The translations under genes were made by a program, and so were the position numbers. A stretch of DNA of 64,000 nucleotides from Acidobacteriaceae bacterium (GTDB taxonomy: Bacteria; Acidobacteriota; Terriglobia; Terriglobales; Acidobacteriaceae). The DNA is taken from the NCBI GenBank assembly GCA_003131585.1, contig PKVW01000037.1:49350-113349 (forward strand), read 5' to 3'. Below the pieces are notes generated by a model that had not been told where the DNA came from, ran no database searches, and was given only the letters and a program-made list of their open reading frames with translations. How positions within the stretch are numbered: the first letter of the stretch is position 1; every line of letters begins with the position of its first letter. Below, piece after piece: positions 36,309 through 45,806 of this stretch.

Positions 36309-36659
36309 CTTGCGTTCGTTCCCCTGATCCCCGGATTTCCTATCTATTCCTATCTATTCCGATGCACGAAGCTTGCCAGCCGTCGGCCACGCCCGGCAAC
36401 TTGAACCAACATCCTGATCCTACGAGAGTTAGCGCGTTTCAGGCAATAATAAAGTTTGTATCGAAATAAACATTAGCTTCTGTCTAAACCATTATGGGAA
36501 AAGTAGTTAAGTGGGAATTACGTTAGTGCCAGAGCCCAGAGTAACGGTCACCTCGTTACTGAAAAGATACGGCTCTCTGCTGCAAAGTTTTTCCTCTTTT
36601 CGCTGCGGCTCCCTGCCGGAAACTTGCACTTCTACGCTCACATCCTTGCGCTCCGCCGC
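36309..36659. other. Intergenic region between ftsZ and the transpeptidase gene
   Basis: About 350 bp. It has a short tandem repeat CCTATCTATT (two units and a partial third, about 36339-36360) and an AT-richer part at 36440-36510 that may carry the transpeptidase promoter. No gene was recognised. Confidence 0.4.
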
Positions 36660-37946
36660 TCACATGACTTCGCCCCGCTTGCGCAGAAATGCCGGAACGT
36701 CCAGGTCGTCCTGTTCGAAGTTTGCGACCATCGCGCTGCGCATGGTGTCGAGGGAGATCACTTCACCGCCCTGGGCCATTGCCACCGGCGAGGACTCCAC
36801 CATCCCGGAGTGCTCGTCCCTCATTGGCTCCGACATCGACTCCCGAAATGGCTCGGCAAAACGCTCTGGCACAGATTGTGCCGGACCCACGGGATCGGGA
36901 AAATCCATGGCGTCGTCGTGCGAAGCCGCGAACGAGCTATGCACTTCCTGCGGCCGCTGGTGCGTCCGGCTCGCTTCGCGGAAGCCGGTGGCGATCACCG
37001 TGATCTTCACTGAGTCTTTCATCTTCTCGTCCATCACCGCGCCGAAGATGATATTGGCGTCTTCGTGCGCCGCGCTCTGGACAATAGTGCAGGCCTGCTG
37101 CACTTCGGCCAGCTTCAGCGACGCCGACCCTGTAATGTTGATCAGAATGCCGCGCGCTCCGTCGATCGCGCCCGCCTCCAGCAGGGGCGACGCAATGGCC
37201 CGCCGCGCCGCTTCCGTGGTGCGGTTCTGGCCGCTCGCCGTCGCCGTGCCCATCACCGCATAGCCCATGCGGGCCATGATCGTCTTCACGTCGGCGAAGT
37301 CGCGGTTGATGATGCCCGGAATCGTAATGATGTCGGAAATTCCCTGCACCCCCTGCCGCAGAATGTCATCCGCAATGCGGAACGACTCGAAGAATCCCGC
37401 ATTCTCCGCCACCGCCAGCAGCTTTTCGTTGGGAATCACAATCGTCGTGTCCACCGATTCCATGAGCTCGGCGATGCCCTTTTCCGCCTGCGTCATGCGC
37501 CGCTTCCCTTCAAAGGAAAACGGCTTGGTGACGACAGCCACGGTGAGCGCGCCCATCTCACTGGCCAGCGACGCGATGATCGGCGCCGCGCCCGTGCCCG
37601 TGCCCCCGCCCAGGCCGGTGGTTACGAACACCATGTCGGCGCCCTCCAGCGCCTCGATGATTTTGTCGGAGTCTTCGAGCGCCGCCTTGCGCCCCACTTC
37701 CGGATTCGCGCCCGCGCCCAACCCGTTCGTGAGTTTCACGCCCAGCTGCAGCTTCACCGGCGCACGCGACATGCGCAGCGCCTGCAAGTCCGTGTTGGCC
37801 ACAATGAATTCGATGCCCTCCACTCCGGCATCGATCATGCGGTTGACTGCGTTGCCGCCGCCGCCGCCCACGCCGATGACCTTGATCTTGGCATCGTTGA
37901 GAGGCTCTTCATTGAAGCTGATGCGAATGCTGGAATCTTTTTTCAT
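36660..37946 (-). CDS. ftsZ: Cell-division GTPase FtsZ
   Basis: 428 residues. Tubulin homologue that forms the division ring. Visible motifs: [18 protein letters not shown] at the nucleotide-binding start, the tubulin signature [17 protein letters not shown] and the T7-loop region with [10 protein letters not shown] variable linker of about 90 residues leads to the conserved C-terminal peptide [11 protein letters not shown], which binds FtsA and other partners. It is the last of the ftsQ-ftsA-ftsZ group, 72 bp after ftsA. Confidence 0.98.
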   Translation of the reverse strand: MKKDSSIRISFNEEPLNDAKIKVIGVGGGGGNAVNRMIDAGVEGIEFIVANTDLQALRMSRAPVKLQLGVKLTNGLGAGANPEVGRKAALEDSDKIIEALEGADMVFVTTGLGGGTGTGAAPIIASLASEMGALTVAVVTKPFSFEGKRRMTQAEKGIAELMESVDTTIVIPNEKLLAVAENAGFFESFRIADDILRQGVQGISDIITIPGIINRDFADVKTIMARMGYAVMGTATASGQNRTTEAARRAIASPLLEAGAIDGARGILINITGSASLKLAEVQQACTIVQSAAHEDANIIFGAVMDEKMKDSVKITVIATGFREASRTHQRPQEVHSSFAASHDDAMDFPDPVGPAQSVPERFAEPFRESMSEPMRDEHSGMVESSPVAMAQGGEVISLDTMRSAMVANFEQDDLDVPAFLRKRGEVM

Positions 37947-37983
37947 AATTTCACCCGTCGTCTAAGAATTTTTCGGTTTTAAA

Positions 37984-38018
37984 TGACTCAATCACTCAAT
38001 GGCTCAATGACTCAATTC
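37984..38018. repeat. Short ACTCAATG repeat array between ftsA and ftsZ
   Basis: Four 8-bp units of the form RCTCAATN in a row. The same unit occurs around murG (42991-43085 and 44177-44308). Confidence 0.75.
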
Positions 38019-39230
38019 CTATCCCACTAGCATCGCCTTCAATCTCGATCCCCAGCGGACATCCTGAAACCCGCGCGCCACCCGCGCCCGCTGCCCGTAA
38101 TGCACCATGCCAAGCACCGTGGCATACTCCGGCTCGGCCAGCGTGGCCGGCATCTTCGCCAGAGGCGTCGGCCAGGACAGCCGCACCGGACGCCGCAGCA
38201 CGGACTCGGCCACATCAAAGATTCCCGGCAGCCGTGACCCTCCGCCGCTCAGCACGATGCCCGCCAGACACGCGTCGAACATGCCGCTCTGGCGCAGGGT
38301 TTCGCGCATCATTTCAAACAGCTCGCGGGCCCGGGGCTCGAGAATCTCCGCCACCAGCCGCTGCGGCAGCAAACGCGAAGGCCGGTCGCCCACCGACGGC
38401 ACCTCCACTTCGTTCCCTTCCGGAATCAACGTGACGATCGCATTGCCATACGCCTTCTTGATTTTTTCCGCTTCCGCCAGCGGCGTACACATACCTACCG
38501 ACAAATCGCTGGTGAAGTGGTCGCCGCCCACCGGAATCACTCCCGTAAAGGCCACCGCGCCCTGCAGGAAAACGATCAGCTCCGTGGATCCCGCTCCCAC
38601 ATCCGCCAGACATACTCCCATCTCTCGTTCGTCGGCCCGCAGCACGGAATCGGCCGCCGCCAGCGGCTCAAACACAGTGTCATCCACGTGGACGCCCGCC
38701 CGATTCACCGCCGTAATCACGTTCTGCGCCGCGCTCGCCGCCACCGTCACCAGATGGACGCGCACCTCCAGCCGCGCCGCCATCATGCCCAGCGGATCGT
38801 GCACTCCCGCCTGATCGTCGAGAATGAATTCCTGTGGCAATAGGTGCAGCACCTCGCGATCCGCCGGCAGAGGAATCGCCCGTGCCCGCTCCACCGCCTG
38901 CTTGATCTCATCGCGGCTAATCTCCCGCGGACGCGCGCCCAGGCTGATGCCGCCGTGACTGTTCACGCCGCGCACATGCGCTCCACCAATGCCCACGATG
39001 GCGTGCTCCGCCGCCGCGCCCGCCGCATCCTCGGCCGCTTCCACCGCCTTTTGAATCGCTGCGACCGCCTTGTCCAATTCCACGATGACGCCCTTGCGCG
39101 AGCCGCGCGACGCCGCTACACCGTGCCCGCGATAGCGCAGGCCGTTGTCGGTGACCTCCACCATAAGCGCGCACGTTTTCGCGCTGCCCACGTCAATCGC
39201 CGTCAAAAAACTTCCCTGCTGGTTCGCCAT
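38019..39230 (-). CDS. ftsA: Cell-division protein FtsA
   Basis: 403 residues. Actin-like ATPase that anchors FtsZ to the membrane. Motifs: phosphate-1 segment LTAIDVGSAKTCALMVEV, the 1C domain (IVGIGGAHVRGVNSHGGISL), phosphate-2 CLADVGAGSTELIVF and adenosine motif IVLSGGGSRLPGI. The C-terminal amphipathic membrane-targeting end is represented by WGSRLKAMLV. It lies between ftsQ (50 bp upstream) and ftsZ. Confidence 0.97.
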   Translation of the reverse strand: MANQQGSFLTAIDVGSAKTCALMVEVTDNGLRYRGHGVAASRGSRKGVIVELDKAVAAIQKAVEAAEDAAGAAAEHAIVGIGGAHVRGVNSHGGISLGARPREISRDEIKQAVERARAIPLPADREVLHLLPQEFILDDQAGVHDPLGMMAARLEVRVHLVTVAASAAQNVITAVNRAGVHVDDTVFEPLAAADSVLRADEREMGVCLADVGAGSTELIVFLQGAVAFTGVIPVGGDHFTSDLSVGMCTPLAEAEKIKKAYGNAIVTLIPEGNEVEVPSVGDRPSRLLPQRLVAEILEPRARELFEMMRETLRQSGMFDACLAGIVLSGGGSRLPGIFDVAESVLRRPVRLSWPTPLAKMPATLAEPEYATVLGMVHYGQRARVARGFQDVRWGSRLKAMLVG

Positions 39231-39280
39231 TCTTTATGACTTCCCCGATGAATTCCTCGTACCGCGATGGAGTCGAAAGC

Positions 39281-40678
39281 TCACTGGTCCTGCCCTTGTT
39301 CCGTCCGACTCTTTGCAATCGCCGGACTGGGTTTCTGACCGCCGCTCTTGCCGGGAGACTTTGCCGTTGTTCCCGGAGTTTGCGGTGGAGACTGTTTCCC
39401 GTTCGCAGCTCGCCGTGTCGCAATCTCGCGGCCGGCCGGTGAACTCGTCTTCTTCGCCGCCGCGGATGTCCCGGGCTTCGCGGTTGACGCCGCCTTCTTC
39501 GCGACAGCGCTGGCTTTCCCCGCGGTGGCTTTCCCCGCCTTCGCGGTAGTCTTCCTAAACTTGGTTTTCGCGGCCGCCTTCTTGGCTCCTCCGGCCGCAG
39601 CCTTCGGGTCAAGTTTTTTCTGCGTCAATTCGAACGCGGGCTTCGGCACAGCGCGATCGTGCGGCCCCATGCGCGTCAGCAGCGCCGCGGGCTTTACTCC
39701 CGCCGCTGCCGCCGCTTTCGCAACTGCCGGGCTCAGCGCCGCCGGCTTCGCCGTCCGCTGCATATCTGGATTCACGATGATCTGGTTGTCGTAGCGCAGA
39801 TCCACCGACTCCAGCTTCTGGAACTGCTGCCGCCAGCCTTGGGCGCGGCTTACATAAATTTTGTAGCGCCGCAGATAATCCGACGATCCCAGATGCACCA
39901 GCACATCGCCCGCCGGATCGTTCACCCGCACTTTCACGTCTTCGAGGTCGGAAAGATCCACTTCACTCAGATCCTGCGAATAGCGCGCACCACCCCCGTC
40001 CAGCTCCCGCACCATCTCGCGATACGTTTTCATCCGCGGCGCCCGCGTCGAAAGCGGCTCTCCAGGATTCATTCCCAGGATCACGGGGAAGGAATAGCGG
40101 CGCTTCGGGGATAACTCCATCAGCGTTCCACCCGCGTCAATCAATACCATCCGCGGCCCCACCCGGGCGAAAGCCACCGGCGTGCGCTCGTGAATTTCCA
40201 CCTTCAGGCGGTTGGGAACAAACCGCATTACGCTGGCCGATTCCACCCACGGAATCTGTTCCAGTTGCGCTTTCTGCGGCGCCAGCGGAATAAAAAAAAT
40301 GTTTCGCCCAATGTCGGCGCCCATCGTTTCCATGATCTGCGCCTTGGTGACATTCTGCGTGCCCGTGACTTCAATGTTGTCGCTCGATTCCACGCGGAAA
40401 CGCCACGAGCGCTCGCCGTAGTGATACAGCGTGGCAGCGGCCAGAGCCGCTGCGCAACACACCGCGGCCGCCCCCGCAGACCACAACAAACGGTTTGCAG
40501 TTTTTTTCGGAAGAGAACTTCGGCGGGCGGAGACCCGCTTTTGCCCGCGCAGAAACGGAGATTCCTCGTCCACATCCAGGTCGATGAGACGCGCGTCCTC
40601 GATCTCCTCGCGCGCAGCCTCAGCGCTGGGTGGGTACAACTCCTCCTGCAAGATGGTGGCACCCGATTTCCGCGCCAT
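39281..40678 (-). CDS. ftsQ: Cell-division protein FtsQ with long Lys/Ala-rich tail
   Basis: 465 residues, against about 250-300 for most FtsQ proteins. Cytoplasmic N-terminus (1-62), transmembrane segment (about 65-86), POTRA domain (about 98-165: IEVTGTQNVTKAQIMETMGA, IPWVESASVMRFVPNRLKVE) and FtsQ beta domain to about residue 310. From about 315 to 465 the sequence becomes very rich in Lys, Ala, Pro, Thr and Ser, like a histone H1 or AlgP tail. By FtsQ topology this tail would be periplasmic. FtsQ links early and late division proteins. Confidence 0.93.
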   Translation of the reverse strand: MARKSGATILQEELYPPSAEAAREEIEDARLIDLDVDEESPFLRGQKRVSARRSSLPKKTANRLLWSAGAAAVCCAAALAAATLYHYGERSWRFRVESSDNIEVTGTQNVTKAQIMETMGADIGRNIFFIPLAPQKAQLEQIPWVESASVMRFVPNRLKVEIHERTPVAFARVGPRMVLIDAGGTLMELSPKRRYSFPVILGMNPGEPLSTRAPRMKTYREMVRELDGGGARYSQDLSEVDLSDLEDVKVRVNDPAGDVLVHLGSSDYLRRYKIYVSRAQGWRQQFQKLESVDLRYDNQIIVNPDMQRTAKPAALSPAVAKAAAAAGVKPAALLTRMGPHDRAVPKPAFELTQKKLDPKAAAGGAKKAAAKTKFRKTTAKAGKATAGKASAVAKKAASTAKPGTSAAAKKTSSPAGREIATRRAANGKQSPPQTPGTTAKSPGKSGGQKPSPAIAKSRTEQGQDQ

Positions 40679-40956
40679 CAGTTCAGGTCAGTTGTCGCTT
40701 GTGAATCGCTGAGCCTTCAAACTATAACTTCATTTCGTCAATTGAGATAGACAAAATGTTGGTTCTTTTGCACAGTAGGAATCCCGTCGGCCATCATCGA
40801 GGAAACTCTAGAATCTAGAATCTAGCATCTGAAGAGCGGAAACGGATCATGTGGAGACAGCCGCCTCGGCTGTCCCGCCCGGGCGTAGCCCGGCCGCCAC
40901 AAGGGCAGTATTGTCTGCGGACAAAAAAGCGGACGCGGCAGTTTTTCCGCGCCCGC
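40679..40956 (-). terminator. Intergenic region with hairpins and a minus-strand terminator
   Basis: The clearest element is at 40923-40956: on the minus strand GCGGGCGCGG-loop-CCGCGTCCGC is followed by TTTTTT, a good terminator for the gene at 40977-41480. Upstream (40854-40890) GACAGCCgcctcGGCTGTC and CCGGGCgtaGCCCGG form further hairpins of the dispersed type seen in such genomes. A TCTAGAATCTAGAATCTAG tract lies at about 40806-40824. Confidence 0.7.
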
Positions 40957-40976
40957 CCTTCCAGGAGACAATAACC

Positions 40977-41480
40977 TTAAACCGGCCCACCGCCCGGCAT
41001 CTCGACCTGCACCACCGGAGCCGGAATCTTCACCATTGGCGGCTGCGGAACACTGACGCGCACACGTGGACAAACCACGGGAATCTTCATTGCCTGAAAC
41101 GCCACCGGGTGGAATGTGCCGGCCGTAACTCGCACGCGAACCCTCTGAGTCTCGATCCGCGCCCGATCCGCTTCCTGCCGGGCCGACATGGCTTGAAAGT
41201 GGGCCATTCCGTTCTGCGCGCGAGCCATCTTCGTTTGAACTTGCGCCATCGCGGTGGCTAATCTGCAGGAAGCAGTCTCGTTCCGGGCCGCCGCTAAGTT
41301 GGCCTTTCCCATGAATTGGTCAACCCCCTCCGAAACCAGATTGACCATGGCGCCCGACCGGCCGGCAACGCGATCTACAATCCGGTGCGCCCAAGCCGCG
41401 CCGCCGTCATGATAAAAGCCGTTCAACCCCAAGGCCAGCACTCCAGCGGCCAGCCATCCCCACGCCTGTGTAGTTTTCAT
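40977..41480 (-). CDS. Hypothetical protein inside the division cluster
   Basis: 167 residues, not recognised. ATG at 41480 with GGAGATAAGG upstream. A hydrophobic N-terminus (AWGWLAAGVLALGLNGFYHD) suggests a membrane anchor or signal. The middle (about 45-110) is Ala/Gln/Arg-rich and probably coiled coil. The end is rich in Pro and Val (VSVPQPPMVKIPAPVVQVEM). It stands where murB and ddl are often found (between murC and ftsQ) and has its own terminator. A cell-envelope role is possible from location only. Confidence 0.6.
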   Translation of the reverse strand: MKTTQAWGWLAAGVLALGLNGFYHDGGAAWAHRIVDRVAGRSGAMVNLVSEGVDQFMGKANLAAARNETASCRLATAMAQVQTKMARAQNGMAHFQAMSARQEADRARIETQRVRVRVTAGTFHPVAFQAMKIPVVCPRVRVSVPQPPMVKIPAPVVQVEMPGGGPV

Positions 41481-41565
41481 CGCCTTATCTCCATCTGGCA
41501 GATTGGACGAGCCCCACCCCAATCCGTTAGCGAGGACGATACGTGACTCGCGCGAAATTAGTTCC

Positions 41566-42987
41566 TTACGACCCCGCCCGCTCCTTCAACTTCTCCAGAA
41601 TCATCGGCCCCAACTGCGAAACGCTGCCCGCGCCCAGCGTAAGAATCATGTCCCCTTCCTCCGCCACGTCGGCAGCCGAACTCACCGCATCCGCGAACGA
41701 ACTCACATACTGGGCGTTCCGTCCGCCCTTCTCGCGAATCGTGCGCGCCAGCGCTTCCCCGCTGATGCCCTCGATCGGCTTCTCGCTCGCCGCATAAATG
41801 TCGAGCACAAACAGCGAATCCGCGTCGCCAAACGCCGTGGCGAAGTCTTCGAGTAGATCGCGCGTGCGCGTGTACCGGTGTGGCTGGAACACCACATGAA
41901 CCTTGCGGAATCCGCACTGCCGCGCCGCCGCCAGAGTGGCCCTGATTTCCGTGGGATGGTGCCCGTAGTCGTCAATCACGCTCACGCCCGCAGCCCGCCC
42001 GCGCAACTGGAACCGCCGGTCAACCCCGCGGAATTGGTCGAGCCCCGTGCGGATCGCCTCCACTCCAACATCCAGCCCCATGCCCACAGCGATGGCCGCC
42101 GTCGCATTCAGGATGTTGTGTATTCCCGGCACATGGAGCGTGAACTCGCCCAAGTCTTTTTTTCGATAACTCACGCGAAAGCGGTTCAACGGCTGGCCAT
42201 CGCCCGGCACATTCCTCGCCGCACCCGCCGTTGCGGAACTCGTTTTTAGCTTGATCAGAAAATCCGATCCGCGCTTTGTCCCATACGTCACCGTGCGCCG
42301 CTGCGCCTGCGGCAGCAACCGCCGCAGCAGAGGATCGTCATTGCACACAACCACCATCCCATAAAACGGCACCCGGTCCATGAACTCCAGAAACGTCTTC
42401 TTCACGTCCCGCATATTGCGGTAACAATCCATGTGCTCGCGGTCGATGTTGGTCACCACCGAAAGAATTGGCGAGAGCTTCAGAAACGACCGGTCGCTCT
42501 CATCCGCTTCCGCCACGAGATACTGCGACTTCCCCAGCCGCGCATTCGACCCCATCGCATCCACGCGCCCGCCTACCACCACCGTAGGATCAAGGGCGCC
42601 CGCCGCCAGCACCGCCGCCACCATAGAAGTGGTAGTCGTCTTGCCGTGCATCCCGGCGATGGCGATGCCATACTTCAACCGCATCAACTCCGCCAGCATC
42701 TCCGCCCGCTGAATTACCGGCACATGCAACCGGTGCGCCTCAAGCACCTCGGGATTCTCCGCCGCGATTGCCGAACTGGTCACCACCACTTCGGCTCCGG
42801 CAACATTCTCCGCGCGATGTCCTTCGAACACCGCGGCGCCTAGCGCAGCCAGCCGCTGCGTGACTCCGGAACTCTTCAGATCCGATCCTGAAACTTTGTA
42901 GCCGAGATTCAGCAACACCTCGGCAATCCCGCTCATGCCGATCCCGCCAATCCCCACGAAATGAATCTGCTGAATCTTGGCAAACAT
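41566..42987 (-). CDS. murC: UDP-N-acetylmuramate--L-alanine ligase
   Basis: 473 residues. Adds L-Ala to UDP-MurNAc, the first step of stem-peptide assembly in the cytoplasm. N-terminal UDP-binding domain with HFVGIGGIGMSGIAEVLLNL; ATP-binding loop AGMHGKTTTTSMV; EADESDRSF and NIDREHMDCY are Mur-ligase signatures; the C-terminal domain contains DDYGHHPTEI. Transcribed after murG with a repeat array between them. Confidence 0.97.
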   Translation of the reverse strand: MFAKIQQIHFVGIGGIGMSGIAEVLLNLGYKVSGSDLKSSGVTQRLAALGAAVFEGHRAENVAGAEVVVTSSAIAAENPEVLEAHRLHVPVIQRAEMLAELMRLKYGIAIAGMHGKTTTTSMVAAVLAAGALDPTVVVGGRVDAMGSNARLGKSQYLVAEADESDRSFLKLSPILSVVTNIDREHMDCYRNMRDVKKTFLEFMDRVPFYGMVVVCNDDPLLRRLLPQAQRRTVTYGTKRGSDFLIKLKTSSATAGAARNVPGDGQPLNRFRVSYRKKDLGEFTLHVPGIHNILNATAAIAVGMGLDVGVEAIRTGLDQFRGVDRRFQLRGRAAGVSVIDDYGHHPTEIRATLAAARQCGFRKVHVVFQPHRYTRTRDLLEDFATAFGDADSLFVLDIYAASEKPIEGISGEALARTIREKGGRNAQYVSSFADAVSSAADVAEEGDMILTLGAGSVSQLGPMILEKLKERAGS

Positions 42988-42990
42988 AAA

Positions 42991-43085
42991 TTCATTGAGT
43001 CATCGGGTCATTGAGCGATTGAGAGATTGGATCACGGGGTGATCGTGAAATCACTCAATGGCTCAATCACTCAATGACTCAATTT
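42991..43085. repeat. ATTGAG/CTCAAT repeat array at the murG 3' end
   Basis: ATTGAG units on one side and CTCAAT units on the other (43046-43084) form an inverted array. The CTCAAT side overlaps the murG stop codon at 43063-43065, so the last murG residues (EIESLSD and stop) are encoded by repeat units. Confidence 0.8.
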
Positions 43086-44163
43086 CTTCCCTTCCCGCCA
43101 TCCGCGCCGCCATCGCCGCAATATCCCGCGCCGCATTTGGATGCGCCAACTCCCGCGCAGCCTCGCTCATCGCTTCCAGCCGCCGCTGATCTCCAAGCAA
43201 CGCCGCAATCGTCTCCGCCAGCCACACTCCCTCCAGCTTCGACTCTTCTACCACCACCGCCGCACCCGTCCGCGTCAGCGCCTCCGCATTCACCCGCTGA
43301 TGATCGTCCGCCGCCCGTGCAAACGGCACAAAGATCGCAGGCTTCCCTGCCGCTGTAATCTCCGCCACCGCGCTCGCGCCAGAGCGGCACACCACTAGGT
43401 CCGCCCGCGCAAACGCCGCCGGCATGTCTTCGATGAACTTGAAGACCTCCGCCGACTCACCCAAAGACTGATATGCCGCCAGCGCATCACTATAATCACG
43501 CTCGCCCGTCTGATGAATAACGTGAACCCCCGGCGCCTGCCGCCGCAACTCCGGCAAGCATCGGATCATCGCCTCATTGATCGCATGCGCCCCCTGGCTT
43601 CCGCCAAACACCAGCAGAGTCGGAGTCCCGCCACGTTTCTTATTGATTTCTAAAGCGGGAATCTCAAAGAACGCCTGCCGCACCGGCACGCCCGTCACTT
43701 CCGCATGGCGAAAATATTTGGCCGTCTCCTCAAAATGCACCGCGGCCCCGGACACAAACCGCGCCACCACGCGATTAGCAAACCCCGGCACAACGTTCGG
43801 TTCAAACGCCAGTGTCGGAATATGCTTCACTACCGCCGCCAGCATCGCCGGGCCGGATGCATATCCGCCCACGCCAATCACCACGTCCGGCGCGAACTCA
43901 TTCAACATGCGGCTCGCATCCCAGATCGCCCGCGGCAAATCGAATGCCGTCTTCGCCCGCGTCGCAAGGCTGACATTGTTCAGCGCCCCTACCCGCACCA
44001 ACTGCAGCGGATACCCCGCCGCCGGCACCAGACGGGTCTCAATCCCGCGCGCCGTCCCGATGAACAGTACCTCGGCCCCATAATTGTTCTTGAGTTCGTT
44101 GGCGATGGCCAGCGCCGGGATCACATGCCCTCCCGTCCCGCCGCCCGCCAGAATGGCCCGCAT
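43063..44163 (-). CDS. murG: UDP-N-acetylglucosamine transferase (lipid II synthase)
   Basis: 366 residues. Adds GlcNAc to lipid I at the inner face of the membrane. Glycosyltransferase GT28 features: N-terminal [43 protein letters not shown] and [20 protein letters not shown], then [15 protein letters not shown]. The last seven codons lie within the intergenic repeat array, so the natural C-terminus has been re-specified by repeat units. Confidence 0.97.
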   Translation of the reverse strand: MRAILAGGGTGGHVIPALAIANELKNNYGAEVLFIGTARGIETRLVPAAGYPLQLVRVGALNNVSLATRAKTAFDLPRAIWDASRMLNEFAPDVVIGVGGYASGPAMLAAVVKHIPTLAFEPNVVPGFANRVVARFVSGAAVHFEETAKYFRHAEVTGVPVRQAFFEIPALEINKKRGGTPTLLVFGGSQGAHAINEAMIRCLPELRRQAPGVHVIHQTGERDYSDALAAYQSLGESAEVFKFIEDMPAAFARADLVVCRSGASAVAEITAAGKPAIFVPFARAADDHQRVNAEALTRTGAAVVVEESKLEGVWLAETIAALLGDQRRLEAMSEAARELAHPNAARDIAAMAARMAGREEIESLSD

Positions 44164-44176
44164 GCAGTGACTATAA

Positions 44177-44308
44177 ACGATTGAGCGATTGAGTCATGGA
44201 AACGATTGAGCCATTGAGTGATCGGGCCATTGAGTGATTGAACAAATTGCCCGATGGTTCAAATGGCTCAATCACTCAATCGCTCAATGACTCAATGACT
44301 CAATCTTT
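44177..44308. repeat. Inverted ATTGAG/CTCAAT repeat array between ftsW and murG
   Basis: A run of units GATTGAG, CATTGAG, CCATTGAG and similar (44178-44242) is followed by CTCAATN units (about 44268-44304). The two halves are complementary and could fold into a long imperfect hairpin. Confidence 0.8.
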
Positions 44309-45412
44309 TCACTCCGCCTGCTTGGTAATGTTCAGCAGCACGCCCACGCACGCCAGCGTCACAAATAATGACGATCCTCCGTAGGACACCAGCGGCAGCG
44401 GAATCCCCTTGGTCGGCATCATCCCCAAGACCACGCTGATGTTGATGAACGCCTGCAATACCACCATGCTCGTAATCCCCACCGCCAGGTATCGCCCGAA
44501 GACGTCTTCCGTCCGCCACGATGCGCGCATCCCGCGCCACAGGAAGATGGCAAACAGCGTCACCACAAACAGCGCTCCCACCAGCCCCAACTCTTCCGCC
44601 GTCACGGCAAAGATAAAGTCAGTATGCGGCTCCGGCAGATAGAAAAGTTTCTGCTTGCCTTCCATCAGCCCCGTGCCGGTAATACCGCCCGTCCCCACCG
44701 CGATCAGCGATTGAATCAGGTGAAACCCGGCCTTTTGCCGCTCGGCATACGGATTCATAAATGCCAGAATGCGGTCGCGCCGAAAGTTCACATGGAAGAT
44801 CAGAAAATACAGCGGCGCCAGCGACGCCCCAAGCGCGTATCCGAAATACCGCAGCCGCATGCCCGCCACATACAGGATGCAAGCCGCAATCCCGGCACAA
44901 GCGATGGCCGTGCCCAGGTCGGGCTGCAGCACAATCAGCCCCAGCAGCACCGCCACCGGCGCTGCCGCCGGAACGAGCGTGTTGCGCCAGTCATCCATGG
45001 AATTCGGCATCATCTTGTCGCGCGCCTCAAGGAAATACGCGAGAAACAGAATCAGCACCGGCTTGGCCAGCTCCGACGGCTGGAAAGAAAACGCACCCAC
45101 GCGGAACCAGCGATGCGTATTGTGCGACCGGTCAAGAAAGAACACGGAGATCAGCAGCAGCGTGGTCAACCCCATCAGCGAAAACACCAGCGCTGGATGC
45201 TTATAGCGCCGGTAATCCACCCGCATCGCGACTACCATCGCCACCAGGCCCACCGCTGCCCAGATCAACTGCTTCGACAAAAACGCATACGGCGACCCAA
45301 ACCGCTCCCGCGCCATCACCGCCGACGCCGAAAACACCATCACCAGCCCCACAAACACCAACAGCATGGTGACCGTAAACAGCCAGCGATCCACACTTAC
45401 CCGCTTTGCCAT
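44309..45412 (-). CDS. ftsW: FtsW-type SEDS peptidoglycan polymerase
   Basis: 367 residues, about ten transmembrane segments. SEDS family: RWFRVGAFSFQPSELAKPVL, VLLQPDLGTAIACAGIAA, LIAVGTGGITGTGLMEGKQK and the C-terminal KGIPLPLVSYGGSSL are diagnostic. It polymerises glycan strands for septum building, normally with an FtsI-type transpeptidase, which is not encoded next to it here. FtsW rather than RodA is preferred because of the position in the cluster. Confidence 0.95.
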   Translation of the reverse strand: MAKRVSVDRWLFTVTMLLVFVGLVMVFSASAVMARERFGSPYAFLSKQLIWAAVGLVAMVVAMRVDYRRYKHPALVFSLMGLTTLLLISVFFLDRSHNTHRWFRVGAFSFQPSELAKPVLILFLAYFLEARDKMMPNSMDDWRNTLVPAAAPVAVLLGLIVLQPDLGTAIACAGIAACILYVAGMRLRYFGYALGASLAPLYFLIFHVNFRRDRILAFMNPYAERQKAGFHLIQSLIAVGTGGITGTGLMEGKQKLFYLPEPHTDFIFAVTAEELGLVGALFVVTLFAIFLWRGMRASWRTEDVFGRYLAVGITSMVVLQAFINISVVLGMMPTKGIPLPLVSYGGSSLFVTLACVGVLLNITKQAE

Positions 45413-45509
45413 GGGGAGTTCATTTCACCACGGAGTCACTGAGACGCGGAGAAGGAATTGCCGATTGTTGATTTTTGACTGTTGATTGTCTTGGTTCGCG
45501 AGGAGGGTT

Positions 45510-45806
45510 CTAATGCCGGATTGCTGATTTGATGTCGCGTCGGCCGTGGACAACGTGGAGGATTCGTAAGTTATTTCCCTCCACACGATAAATTACAACG
45601 TAGCTGCCGGCATTGATACTCCGCAGGCCTTTGCGGATGTCGTCACGGCGGCGGCCAAGGTTTGGATGTTTTGATAGCTGAAGAAACGTGTCAGTGATTG
45701 TTTCGACGACACGATCAGCAATTTCTAGGCTGCTACTCTCCACGGCGATATAGAGCCAGATATCGTCTAACTCCGCTTTGACTTGTCGATTAAGCCGAAC
45801 AGCCAT
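45510..45806 (-). CDS. ParE/RelE-type toxin
   Basis: 98 residues. ParE/RelE fold: LNRQVKAELDDIWLYIAVES, then FLQLSKHPNLGRRRDDIRKG, SYVVIYRVEGNNLRILHVVH and GRRD. The sequence is nearer to ParE (gyrase poison) than to RelE (mRNA cleavage), but the two cannot be told apart with certainty by eye. Its ATG shares one base with the stop codon of the antitoxin gene (TGATG), the usual arrangement. Confidence 0.88.
   Translation of the reverse strand: MAVRLNRQVKAELDDIWLYIAVESSSLEIADRVVETITDTFLQLSKHPNLGRRRDDIRKGLRSINAGSYVVIYRVEGNNLRILHVVHGRRDIKSAIRH

Noticed and set aside
39348..40114. Long open frames antisense to ftsQ
   Set aside because: They mirror the Lys/Ala-rich codons of the FtsQ tail and the high GC of the gene; no start signal.
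37981..44308. CTCAAT arrays as a CRISPR array
   Set aside because: Units are only 8 bp and degenerate, with no regular spacers and no cas genes.
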